Below are positions 53,068 to 61,420 of a stretch of 64,000 bases of DNA, piece after piece. The stretch's first letter is position 1. Each line of letters starts with the position of its first letter. Origin of the DNA: Campylobacteraceae bacterium (GTDB lineage: Bacteria > Campylobacterota > Campylobacteria > Campylobacterales > Arcobacteraceae); assembly GCA_013373175.1 (NCBI GenBank), contig JABXII010000014.1, forward strand, positions 1-64,000. Reading direction: 5' to 3'. Made by a program: the position numbers and the translations under genes. The notes beneath the pieces were generated by a model, which saw only the letters and a list, made by a program, of their open reading frames with translations, made no database searches and had not been told where the DNA came from.

Positions 53068-53826
53068 TTAGTCTCTGTCCAGTAATTCTTTATCAAAGAA
53101 TGTTGAAGTTTGGATATTTTTAAATGCTGATTTCATAGATACAAACATTTGAGGGTTTTCTTCTTCCATTTTTTCTAGAAGTTCTTTTGTTGATTGTCTA
53201 GCATGTGGCATCTTAATATCAAATCTCATTGCAGGACAAGCTTCATCTCCAATAACTGAGATTTCATTAGTTTGAGCAAAAGCTCTTAACTGTCTCTCTC
53301 TACAGAAGATTAATGGTCTAATAACTTGTAACCCATTTTCTGCTTTATAAATTGGAGGCATTGATCTTAATGCACCATTATATAAGAAATTCATAAAGAA
53401 TGATTCCATTGCATCATCAAGATGATGACCCAGTGCTACTTTATTAAACCCTTGCTCTTGTGCAGTTGAATAAAGATATCCTCTTCTCATTCTAGAGAAA
53501 AAAGAACAAAAAGATGAGTTCTTTCTAATCTTATCTTTTGATAATTCAAAGATTTCTGTATCAATAATCTCATGCTCAATTCCATGTTCTTTACAGTGGT
53601 CAGCTAAAAATTGAACTTGCTCACCCATTCCATATGTAACTGTTACGGCTTTAAATTCAAAATCAAAAGGAGTAACTCTTTTTAGGTGATTTAAAGCATG
53701 AATTAAAGTTGTAGAGTCTTTCCCACCAGAAAAACCAACAAGTACTTTATCTCCTTCTTGAATCAATCCGTATTCTGCATTTGTTCTTCCAACTAAACTT
53801 GAAATTTTTTTACTTAAGTTTACCAA
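53068..53826 (-). CDS. ttcA: TtcA-like tRNA 2-thiocytidine synthetase, one cluster cysteine missing
   Basis: 252 residues, TTG start after GGAAAG. It should thiolate cytidine 32 of certain tRNAs. The PP-loop ATP motif SGGKDS is at 33-38. In E. coli TtcA an Fe-S cluster is held by a C-x-x-C pair and a third Cys. Here the pair reads CSFF (Cys107, Phe110) in an otherwise typical S-R-M-R-R-G context; the third is probably Cys197 (EACPAMR). GHHLDDAMESFFMN is typical. Either the cluster has another ligand or the enzyme acts differently. The gene lies directly upstream of the DUF523 gene. Confidence 0.85.
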   Translation of the reverse strand: MVNLSKKISSLVGRTNAEYGLIQEGDKVLVGFSGGKDSTTLIHALNHLKRVTPFDFEFKAVTVTYGMGEQVQFLADHCKEHGIEHEIIDTEIFELSKDKIRKNSSFCSFFSRMRRGYLYSTAQEQGFNKVALGHHLDDAMESFFMNFLYNGALRSMPPIYKAENGLQVIRPLIFCRERQLRAFAQTNEISVIGDEACPAMRFDIKMPHARQSTKELLEKMEEENPQMFVSMKSAFKNIQTSTFFDKELLDRD

Positions 53827-53883
53827 AATATCTTTCCTAACTATATTTTTCGCGATTATAACAAAAAAAACTAAATTAACTGC

Positions 53884-53907
53884 TTTTTTAGATAATTACA
53901 CTATAAT
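53884..53907 (+). promoter_or_regulatory. Promoter of the 64-codon ORF
   Basis: TTTTTTAGATAATTACACTATAAT with TATAAT at 53902-53907. The same motif recurs exactly 300 bases downstream before the next gene. Confidence 0.45.
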
Positions 53908-53940
53908 TTCTTTTTTAATTTTACTAGAAAGACTAATTTA

Positions 53941-54135
53941 ATGACACAAGAAGAGATAAAAGAGTTTAAAGACACAATAGCAAAATCTATAATTCCTATT
54001 GTACAAAATATGACAGAGGAACAAATAAGAGAGATTATAAATCTAGTAGAAAAAGAGCATGAAGATTTACCTGAAGGTTTTGGTAATATGCTTTATGAAC
54101 AAATCTTAATTATGAAATATAATGGAAGATACTAA
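53941..54135 (+). CDS. Small helical hypothetical protein
   Basis: 64 residues. Charged amphipathic helices with no cysteine, signal peptide or membrane span; I do not recognise a family. It has its own promoter (TATAAT 53902-53907) and ends in a short perfect hairpin that includes the stop codon. Both flanking features and the lack of any competing gene support it as a real gene. Its start has only a weak AAGA-type ribosome site. Confidence 0.55.
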   Translation: MTQEEIKEFKDTIAKSIIPIVQNMTEEQIREIINLVEKEHEDLPEGFGNMLYEQILIMKYNGRY

Positions 54136-54144
54136 AGTATCTTC
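54125..54144 (+). terminator. Hairpin at the end of the 64-codon ORF
   Basis: Perfect 9-bp arms GAAGATACT/AGTATCTTC around the AA of the stop codon, followed by TTACACATTTTCC. The U-tract is poor, so efficiency is uncertain. Confidence 0.4.
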
Positions 54145-54183
54145 TTACACATTTTCCTTAGCTTAAATTAAATTCTTTACTAT

Positions 54184-54207
54184 TTTTTTAGATAGTTATA
54201 CTATAAT
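54184..54207 (+). promoter_or_regulatory. Promoter of the ATP-grasp/transglutaminase/protease operon
   Basis: TTTTTTAGATAGTTATACTATAAT with TATAAT at 54202-54207, 35 bases before the ATG. It is almost the same as the promoter 300 bases upstream. Confidence 0.5.
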
Positions 54208-54241
54208 CATGCTTTTCATAAACATTTGAAAGGATTAAATA

Positions 54242-54874
54242 ATGAAAAAACTTTTTTTTAACACCCTATTCTATTCAATCTTAACTATTACGCTTATTGC
54301 TTGTTCAACTACAAATAAAAATGAACAAATTGTTCCACAAAAAGTTGAAAAAGAAAAGCCTAAAGAAAAAATTATAATAAAAGAAAAGATTGTATATAAA
54401 GAGAAAAAGGTTCCTATTTATATCACAAAAGAACCAAAAGAAAAAGACTCTAAAATAATTCTAGGTAACTATGAATATGCTTATATACCTTCTGAAAAAT
54501 TAAAGTTAAAAGCTAAAGTTGATACAGGTGCAACTACTACTTCTGTACATGCTACAAATATCAAAGCCTTTGAAAGAGATGGAAAAAAATGGGTTAAATT
54601 TTCTTTAAATGATGAAAAAGGAAAATCCATAGAAAAAGCCCTACCTATTAGTAGAGTTGTTTATATAAAAAGGCATGGAGCAAAAAATCAAAAGAGATAT
54701 GTTGTAAAGATGAGAATAAATGTTGCAAAAAGTAGTCAATTAATAGATGTAACATTAACAGATAGAAGTAAATTCTCATATCCTGTACTTATAGGGAAAA
54801 ATTTCTTAACAGGTTTAATTTTAGTTGACGTATCTAAAAAATATACTCAAGAACCAATTACAAATAACAAATAA
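54242..54874 (+). CDS. Lipoprotein-anchored retropepsin-like aspartic protease (ATP-dependent zinc protease family)
   Basis: 210 residues. A lipoprotein signal ends LIAC (Cys21). Then comes a Lys/Glu-rich linker (about 24-72). The domain has the retropepsin active-site motif D-T-G-A at 94-97 (VDTGATTTSVHA), later SRVVYIKRHG and FSYPVLIGKNFL; the latter replaces the usual I-L-G. The family is often labelled ATP-dependent zinc protease (RimB-like), although it has no zinc motif. It starts a three-gene operon with the inactive transglutaminase/7TM protein (9 bases) and the ATP-grasp ligase (2 bases). The localisation is presumably the periplasm, on the inner or outer membrane. Confidence 0.8.
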   Translation: MKKLFFNTLFYSILTITLIACSTTNKNEQIVPQKVEKEKPKEKIIIKEKIVYKEKKVPIYITKEPKEKDSKIILGNYEYAYIPSEKLKLKAKVDTGATTTSVHATNIKAFERDGKKWVKFSLNDEKGKSIEKALPISRVVYIKRHGAKNQKRYVVKMRINVAKSSQLIDVTLTDRSKFSYPVLIGKNFLTGLILVDVSKKYTQEPITNNK

Positions 54875-54883
54875 AGAGTATAA

Positions 54884-56419
54884 ATGACATCAAGAAATCA
54901 AATACTACTATTTTCTATAGTTTTAATCCTTACATCTATTGCTTTAATGAGCTACAAAATTAAAGTACTTAACTTTCCTCTATTTCAAGAAGAAACAACA
55001 AATATTTGGAATATTGAAGCTAAAATCACCTTTGATAGCAAAAAGAACCAAAGTGCATTGGTATCTATGATTCTTCCAAAAAAACAAGATGGAATAATTA
55101 TTGTAAATGAAGAATCAAGTTCAGCTGATTATGGTTTTACAAAAAGAAAACTAAATACTGTAGATAAAGGTATTTGGTCTAAAAGGGAAATAGAAGGAAG
55201 TCAAGTTATTTATTATTCAATAGATATTATTAAAGATAAATACTATAAAGCTAACCTTGAAGAAGAACCAATTGAATTAGAAAAAATGGAAGTACCTTCT
55301 GTAATGGTTCAAGCAGCTAATTCTTTATTAAATAAGATATATGACAAAAGTTCTGATGCTGTAACTTTTACTTCTTTATTAATAAAAGAGTTTAACTTAG
55401 TACAACCTTCTCAAGCTGCAAAAATGATAAAAAATAATTATATGAAAAAAGCAACAGATAAAAGAGATGCCTTAGTTCAATTATTAAACAAAATGCAGTA
55501 CAAAGTTAGAACTATTGGTGCTTTATACTTAGAAGACAAACAAAGAAATGTAGCTTTAACTCCTATGTTAGAAGTTTTTCATAAAAATAAGTGGTATCTA
55601 TTTGATATAAATAATGGACTAATTGAAAATAGTAGTGAAATTTTTATTTGGCAAAGAGGTTCACAATTTTTATTAGAAGCAGAAGGAGTAAAAAACTCTG
55701 ATGTAAGATTTTCTGTAACAAGAAATATTGTTCCTGCTAGAACTGCTGCTTTATCAAAGGACTTGAAAAAACAAAGTACAAGTACTCTTCTAGACTTTTC
55801 TTTATTTACATTACCAAATGAGTCGCAAAATACTTTTAAACTATTGCTTTTAGTGCCATTAGGAGCTTTAGTAGTTGTTATAATGAGAGTTATAGTTGGA
55901 CTTAAGACCTCTGGTACATTTATGCCTATTTTATTATCTATGGCATTTATTGAGACAAGTTTATTACCAGGAATTGTACTATTTATTTTAGTTGTAACTA
56001 TGGGATTAGTAGTAAGGTCATATCTATCCCACTTAAACTTGCTATTAGTAGCTAGAATCTCTTCTGTATTAATTGTGGTTGTAGGAATCATGGCTTTTGT
56101 TGCAATTTTATCTCAAAAGTTAGAACTTCAATATGCTACTAGTATTACTTTCTTCCCTATTATTATCTTAGCTTGGACTATTGAAAGAATGTCAATTATT
56201 TGGGAAGAAGATGGTTCTAAAGAGGTATTCTTACAAGGTAGTGGTTCTTTAATTGTTGCAATTATTGCTTACTTTGCTATGACAAACTCTGTGTTAAGCT
56301 TTATAACTTTTAACTTTCCAGAGGTTTTATTAGCAGTTCTTGGATTAATCATACTACTTGGAAGATATAGTGGATATAGATTAAGCGAGCTTTATAGATT
56401 TAAATCAATGGTAAAATAA
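54884..56419 (+). CDS. Inactive transglutaminase fused to seven transmembrane helices
   Basis: 511 residues. One N-terminal membrane helix (about 8-24) is followed by a periplasmic region with a transglutaminase-like core (about 150-290: DALVQLLNKMQYKVRTIGALYLED, then TPMLEVFHKNKWYLFDINNG). The catalytic Cys and His of active transglutaminases are missing, as in this family; only the final Asp-like strand remains. The last ~190 residues form about seven membrane helices. It is the middle gene of the operon and probably holds a substrate for the neighbouring protease and ligase. Function in this organism is unknown. Confidence 0.78.
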   Translation: MTSRNQILLFSIVLILTSIALMSYKIKVLNFPLFQEETTNIWNIEAKITFDSKKNQSALVSMILPKKQDGIIIVNEESSSADYGFTKRKLNTVDKGIWSKREIEGSQVIYYSIDIIKDKYYKANLEEEPIELEKMEVPSVMVQAANSLLNKIYDKSSDAVTFTSLLIKEFNLVQPSQAAKMIKNNYMKKATDKRDALVQLLNKMQYKVRTIGALYLEDKQRNVALTPMLEVFHKNKWYLFDINNGLIENSSEIFIWQRGSQFLLEAEGVKNSDVRFSVTRNIVPARTAALSKDLKKQSTSTLLDFSLFTLPNESQNTFKLLLLVPLGALVVVIMRVIVGLKTSGTFMPILLSMAFIETSLLPGIVLFILVVTMGLVVRSYLSHLNLLLVARISSVLIVVVGIMAFVAILSQKLELQYATSITFFPIIILAWTIERMSIIWEEDGSKEVFLQGSGSLIVAIIAYFAMTNSVLSFITFNFPEVLLAVLGLIILLGRYSGYRLSELYRFKSMVK

Positions 56420-56421
56420 AT

Positions 56422-57357
56422 ATGTTTGCAAATCCATTTAAACTAAAAAAGCTTGGTATTTTAGGTATGAATGATAGAAATATCAACTATATAGGAAGAC
56501 ATAATGAAAGAAAAAACTTTCCTTTAGTAGATGATAAACTAAAAACAAAAAAACTTGCTCAAAAACATGGAATTTCAGTTCCTGAATTACTTGGATATAT
56601 ACAATATCAAGTAGAGATAAATCATTTTGAAGACTATATAAAGAATCAAGATGGCTTTGTTATAAAGCCATCACAAGGAAGTGGTGGAAAAGGTATTCTT
56701 GTTATTTTAAAAAGGGAAAAAGACAAGTTTATTAAACCTAGTGGTGAAGCTTTAAATTATCACGATGTAAAAAGACATATTTCAAATATTTTAAGCGGTC
56801 TATATTCATTAGGTGGTAAAAATGATGTTGCTGTATTTGAAAAGTTAGTAGACTTTGATGATGCCTTTGATGGTTTTAGTTATGAAGGTGTTCCTGATGT
56901 AAGAGTAATTGTATATAAAGGCTTTCCTACTTTAGCTATGATGAGGTTATCTACATCAAATAGTGATGGTAAAGCAAATTTACATCAAGGAGCAGTTGGA
57001 GTTGGTATTGATATTAGAACAGGAAAAGCTTTAAATGCTGTTCAATTTGATAGACCAATTAAAGTCCATCCTGATACAAACAAAGACTTAAAAGAGCTTA
57101 TGGTTCCTTTCTGGGATGAAATACTTCATTTATCAGCAAGATGCTATGAAATGACAGATATGGGCTATTTAGGTGCAGATATAGTTATTGATAAAAATTT
57201 AGGTCCTTTAGTGTTAGAACTAAATGCAAGACCAGGATTAGCTATACAAATTGCAAATGATACTGGTGCTTTAAAAAGATTTAATTTAATTGATAGTTTA
57301 AAAGATATAAATAAAAGTTTGGAAGAAAAGATTACCTTTTCAAAAGAAAACTTCTAA
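56422..57357 (+). CDS. Alpha-L-glutamate ligase-like ATP-grasp protein
   Basis: 311 residues, two bases after the 7TM gene. RimK-related ATP-grasp ligase: the ATP-binding loop is GFVIKPSQGSGGKGILV (about residues 76-92), DVRVIVYKG, and the metal-binding DMGYLGADIVIDKN...LVLELNARPGL (about 252-276). ATP-grasp ligases of this group join amino acids, often glutamate, to carboxylates of peptides or metabolites. Together with the protease and inactive transglutaminase it forms a triad predicted earlier to modify a peptide or protein; the substrate is not known. A strong palindrome terminates the operon. Confidence 0.82.
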   Translation: MFANPFKLKKLGILGMNDRNINYIGRHNERKNFPLVDDKLKTKKLAQKHGISVPELLGYIQYQVEINHFEDYIKNQDGFVIKPSQGSGGKGILVILKREKDKFIKPSGEALNYHDVKRHISNILSGLYSLGGKNDVAVFEKLVDFDDAFDGFSYEGVPDVRVIVYKGFPTLAMMRLSTSNSDGKANLHQGAVGVGIDIRTGKALNAVQFDRPIKVHPDTNKDLKELMVPFWDEILHLSARCYEMTDMGYLGADIVIDKNLGPLVLELNARPGLAIQIANDTGALKRFNLIDSLKDINKSLEEKITFSKENF

Positions 57358-57384
57358 AAAGAAGAGATAATCTCTTCTTTTTAG
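57354..57384. terminator. Bidirectional terminator between the ligase operon and putA
   Basis: Perfect 15-bp arms CTAAAAAGAAGAGAT (57354-57368) and ATCTCTTCTTTTTAG (57370-57384) around a single base. The left arm contains the ligase stop TAA, the right arm the putA stop TAG. Each direction sees a stem followed or ended by five T, so it acts for both strands. Confidence 0.75.
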
Positions 57385-60300
57385 TTTTCTAACTCTCTTG
57401 CTCCAATATTTCCATATCTATGATATGAATGTGAAACAGACTGCTCTTTAAAGTAGTTTAGAAGTTCTAATCTTCCTTCCATCATAGGTTTTCCTCTTAC
57501 AATGAAAGTTGTTGTTTTAGCTGCTTCTTTAAACACCTCTTCAGATACTTTTGCAATATCTGAATAAATTACTCTATCATAATTAGAAATCTCTTTTTTG
57601 AATTTCTCTTCATTTTGAATAACTAAGTTATCCCTTGAAGTAAATAGTTTAGAATATGAGTCTTCTAAAAACTTTTTAACTTTTTCATTTTTATCAATTG
57701 ATACTTTGAAATGAACTTTAGAAACTCTTGCTGCAAGTATTCTTGAAACAACTTCAAAAATTGTATCATCATCACTAACTCTAATAATTACGTTATCTAA
57801 AGGAATATATCTGAAGTGATTATCTTCACCTCTTACTTTACAATAATCTTTCTCTTTAGTGAATTCATTTTCATAATTTTCATAATAAGACTGTAAAGCA
57901 AAAGAAAGCTTTTCAATATCAGTTTTATCTTCACCATTTGCTTGACAAGATTCAATAAATCTAGTTAAATCTGTAGAGTATTTTTTAGATACTTTAGGTA
58001 AAGAAACCTCTTCAAAATCAACAAATTGAGTAATATAGTTATAAATACCTACTTTTCTTCCTGCACCAATTGCAGATTTACCCATTCCACCAAATGGTTG
58101 TCTTAAAACAATTGCTCCTGTAGTTCCTCTATTTACATATAAGTTTCCAGCTTTTAAATTTGCTTTCCAGTACTCAACTTCTCTTTCATCTAAAGACTCA
58201 ATTCCTGAAGTTAAACCATAACCTGTAGCGTTTACAATCTCAATTGCATGTTCTAAATCTCTTGCTTTTACTACTGCTAAAACTGGACCAAAAAGTTCTG
58301 TTTTATGAATGAAGTTTCCTTCTTTTACACCCCATTTTATAGCAGGCTTCAGCATAAACTCATTGTCATCAGCATATGCAGGTTCTAATGCCCACTCTTC
58401 ACCATCTTCTAATTCAGAAATTGCTTTTTTAAGTGCTCCACCAACTGGATTAGCTAAAGTACCAATTCTATTTTTAAAATCCCAAACAGAACCAACACTC
58501 ATAGACCTAGCAGTATCAACTAAAGCTTTTCTAAATGATGGGTCATTATAAACTTCTTCTTCTAAAACTAATAAAGATGTTGCTGAACATTTTTGACCTG
58601 AGTTATTAAATGCACTTAAACAAACATTTTTAACTGCTTGATCTCTATCTGCCATATTTGTAACAATTGTTGCATCTTTACCACCAGTTTCTGCTGTTAA
58701 GAATAAATCTGGTCTAGTATCAAGCATTTTTTGAGCAGTATCTTCACCACCAGTTAAAATTACAAAATCAACTTTTTTATTTGCAATTAAATGTTCACCA
58801 GCTAATGCTCCAGGACAAGGAACATATTGTAAAGTATTTTTAGAAACTCCTGCATCCCAGAAGCATTTGCACATTTCATATGCTGTTAATGCTGCAACAG
58901 AAGCAGGTTTAATAATTACTGTATTACCAGCTGATAATGCTGATGCAACTCCACCTAAAGGAATAGCAACAGGGAAGTTCCAAGGTGGTACTACTACACC
59001 TACACCTTTTCCACTAAATTCAACATTTTCATACTTTTTCCAATATTCAGATGAGTGAGAATAAAACTCAATAAAATCAACTGCTTCAGAAACCTCTACA
59101 TCAGTTTCAGTAAATACTTTTCCAACTTCCGCTGCTGCAACACCAATTAAGTCATCTCTTCTTTCTCTAACTTTAATAGCTGCTTGTTTTAAGATTTCAT
59201 GTCTTTGTCTATTAGTTTTACTTCTCCAACCATCAACATCAGCATGTGCAGTTTCTACAGCTTTTTGTAAATCTTCTGCTGTTGCATTAGCAAATCTTCC
59301 TGCTAAAACACCCTCTTTTAATTGAGATTTATCAATAGCATCAACTACTTTTCTATCACCTACTAAATCTTCACCAGCAACTACAACTGGAGCAATTTTA
59401 TGTTCAGTATCTTTTGAGAACTTCCATTTTTTAACAATACCTCTTGCCCACTCTTGGTTAGCAGGTAATACAAAGTCAGTATCTGCTTCAGCATGATAAC
59501 TTCCTGTATCATATGAAGAGTTAGCAAAGTCATCCCATTTCTCTGTTAATCTATTTTGTTGTCTTTTTGAACCAACAAAAGAAGTTTTTTCATTCTCGAA
59601 AGATTTAAGGAATAATTGTTTTTGCATTTCCCAATCTTTACTTCCAACAGTAAGACCAAAAGAGTATCTAATAAAGTTATTAGGACCTGTATTTTCATCT
59701 AATCTTCTTACTAAATATGCAATTGCATTAGTGAACTGCTCTTTAGAAGCTGTTGGACCATAAAGAATCGCATTTTTAGAAATCTCTTTAATTGCAAGTC
59801 TTGCAGACTCACTCATACCTTCTAACATTTCAATTGTATGATATTCTGAAGTTCCATTTTCTTGTGCAAGTTCAGTAGCAAATGCTAATTCAAATAAGTT
59901 GTGAGAACCTGTTCCCACATTCATATAAGGAGCATTTTCTGGTTTTAATGCATATCTAATCATTCTTTTATAGTTTGAGTCAGTATCACTTTTATCAGTA
60001 TAAGTTACCATTTCCCAGTGTTTTTGAGAAGCTTCAGTCTCTTCCATCTCCATGTTAGCACCCTTAACAAGTCTAAACTTAATAGGACATCCACCATTTT
60101 CTACTCTTTTTCTTGCCCATTCACATAAATCTTTTTGTACATTAAATGAATCAGGTAAATATGCTTGAAGTACAATTCCTGCATAGAAATCTTTGAACTC
60201 TTCTTTTGCTAATGTTCTTTTAAATACTTCAACTGTAATATCTAAGTCTCTGTACTCTTCCATGTCAAGATTGATAAATTTATTTGATTTTGTTCCATCA

Positions 60301-60956
60301 GGAGCAATATAAGGATATTTTTTTGCTTGCGCATAGATTTTACTTAATTTTTCAACTAATACTTCAACAGTATGTTCAAAGTCTAAAGCACTAATTTGAG
60401 AATAAATAGTTGAAATTTTGATTGAAATATAGTCAATATTTGGATTCTCTAAAGCTTTTAAATATTTTTCCATTCTTTCAGAAGCTTCTTCTTCTCCTAA
60501 AACTACTTCACCAATAAGGTTAATATTTACTCTAGTGCCCTCTTCTTTTCTCATTTTAAGGTGCTTATTAAATGGTTCTGCTTCACCTTTTAAAACAACT
60601 GTTTTTGTATCATCTCTAATTTGATCAACAAACATTGGTACAGAAAGATTTGGTAAATATTTACCTATATTTTGGAATAACCATAAAAGCATTCTATCTT
60701 TTGTTGTAAAGAAATGTGCCATTCCATGTTTTTCAAGTAAAAAAATGATTTGATTTGCAATTCTATCATTTGACTCACATCTAAAACATTGGTCCATTAA
60801 TTCAATTAATAAAGCTTTATCTTTTGGATGTTCTAACATTTTGTTCATTTTCTTGTAGAACTCTCTGTCATAATCACTAACAAGCTCAGTAGCTCTTCTT
60901 TGCCATTTTTCAGCTAGTTTAACCGCTGATTGTATAATCTCTTTTTCTTCTCTCAT
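57381..60956 (-). CDS. putA: Bifunctional proline dehydrogenase / glutamate-semialdehyde dehydrogenase
   Basis: 1191 residues, close to the ~1185 of Helicobacter PutA. Oxidises proline to glutamate, feeding electrons to quinone. The FAD-dependent PRODH barrel spans about 100-465, with RLVKGANMEMEE near 295-306 and RRLDENTGPNNF (417-428). The aldehyde dehydrogenase domain (about 520-1000) has NAD-binding PWNFP (658-662), Glu756 in ETGGK, and catalytic Cys790 in GQKCSA. The final ~190 residues form a C-terminal domain of unknown role. No N-terminal RHH DNA-binding domain is present, so it is not a self-repressor. The operon promoter is likely in the A/T-rich 60957-61030 region. Confidence 0.96.
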   Translation of the reverse strand: MREEKEIIQSAVKLAEKWQRRATELVSDYDREFYKKMNKMLEHPKDKALLIELMDQCFRCESNDRIANQIIFLLEKHGMAHFFTTKDRMLLWLFQNIGKYLPNLSVPMFVDQIRDDTKTVVLKGEAEPFNKHLKMRKEEGTRVNINLIGEVVLGEEEASERMEKYLKALENPNIDYISIKISTIYSQISALDFEHTVEVLVEKLSKIYAQAKKYPYIAPDGTKSNKFINLDMEEYRDLDITVEVFKRTLAKEEFKDFYAGIVLQAYLPDSFNVQKDLCEWARKRVENGGCPIKFRLVKGANMEMEETEASQKHWEMVTYTDKSDTDSNYKRMIRYALKPENAPYMNVGTGSHNLFELAFATELAQENGTSEYHTIEMLEGMSESARLAIKEISKNAILYGPTASKEQFTNAIAYLVRRLDENTGPNNFIRYSFGLTVGSKDWEMQKQLFLKSFENEKTSFVGSKRQQNRLTEKWDDFANSSYDTGSYHAEADTDFVLPANQEWARGIVKKWKFSKDTEHKIAPVVVAGEDLVGDRKVVDAIDKSQLKEGVLAGRFANATAEDLQKAVETAHADVDGWRSKTNRQRHEILKQAAIKVRERRDDLIGVAAAEVGKVFTETDVEVSEAVDFIEFYSHSSEYWKKYENVEFSGKGVGVVVPPWNFPVAIPLGGVASALSAGNTVIIKPASVAALTAYEMCKCFWDAGVSKNTLQYVPCPGALAGEHLIANKKVDFVILTGGEDTAQKMLDTRPDLFLTAETGGKDATIVTNMADRDQAVKNVCLSAFNNSGQKCSATSLLVLEEEVYNDPSFRKALVDTARSMSVGSVWDFKNRIGTLANPVGGALKKAISELEDGEEWALEPAYADDNEFMLKPAIKWGVKEGNFIHKTELFGPVLAVVKARDLEHAIEIVNATGYGLTSGIESLDEREVEYWKANLKAGNLYVNRGTTGAIVLRQPFGGMGKSAIGAGRKVGIYNYITQFVDFEEVSLPKVSKKYSTDLTRFIESCQANGEDKTDIEKLSFALQSYYENYENEFTKEKDYCKVRGEDNHFRYIPLDNVIIRVSDDDTIFEVVSRILAARVSKVHFKVSIDKNEKVKKFLEDSYSKLFTSRDNLVIQNEEKFKKEISNYDRVIYSDIAKVSEEVFKEAAKTTTFIVRGKPMMEGRLELLNYFKEQSVSHSYHRYGNIGARELEN

Positions 60957-61086
60957 CCCATATCCTTATATTTAAAAGCATAATTTTTATTAAGTAATAC
61001 AAAAAGTAGTACCTTTCAAAAATTATCCCACATAAAAACTTAAATTAAACTTAGTTTTTATCCTTTTTTTTATCTTTAACTGTCTA

Positions 61087-61119
61087 TTTTATAGCATTGT
61101 GTAAAACGGTTCTATAAAA
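61087..61119. repeat. Inverted repeat upstream of the RHH gene
   Basis: Perfect 8-bp arms TTTTATAG (61087-61094) and CTATAAAA (61112-61119), 17-base spacer, about 75 bases before the RHH start. The right arm contains TATAAA and could be part of a promoter, so the repeat might be an operator. The rest of the 239-base gap (60957-61195) shows no ORF or RNA that I can recognise. Confidence 0.3.
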
Positions 61120-61195
61120 TTTAAATAGCAGTACTTCAAGGAGTTTTAAAAGAAATCAAAGTAATATTACTAAACAAAATTTAAAGGTTTATTTC

Positions 61196-61420
61196 TTGGC
61201 TAAACAAAAATATGATAGACAGATTATAAGAAATGTAATAGATAAAAGTTTAAAAAATAAAAAAGAGATTACTCAATTAACAATAAAAATTGATTCAAAA
61301 CTTGATGATGCTTTAGTAATTCTTTCTGAAAAAATTAATATTTCAAAAAATAGACTTATTGAAAATATTTTATATGAAAGTGGCATTATAGAAGAAGTTG
61401 AGGAGAATTATTATGAATAA
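61196..61420 (+). CDS. Ribbon-helix-helix-like small protein
   Basis: 74 residues, TTG start eight bases after AAAGG. Residues about 27-66 fit a ribbon-helix-helix fold: a beta strand QLTIKIDSKL, helix DDALVILSEKI, a turn NISKN, and a second helix RLIENILYESGI. The Lys/Arg-rich N-terminus (KYDRQIIRN...KNKK) may contact DNA. Such proteins usually act as autoregulating repressors or antitoxins. The downstream gene starts inside its 3' end (overlap ATGAATAA), which is a common antitoxin-toxin arrangement, but the partner is not a known toxin. Confidence 0.65.
   Translation: MAKQKYDRQIIRNVIDKSLKNKKEITQLTIKIDSKLDDALVILSEKINISKNRLIENILYESGIIEEVEENYYE

Noticed and set aside
55579-56091. 170-codon minus-strand ORF opposite the 7TM gene
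   Set aside because: Thr/Asn/Ile-rich antisense shadow of membrane helices; no start signals.
54242-57357. Ligase operon called rimK/rimB acting on ribosomal protein S6
   Set aside because: The 7TM transglutaminase gene and lipoprotein protease place it in a separate ATP-grasp group; the RimK name would be misleading.
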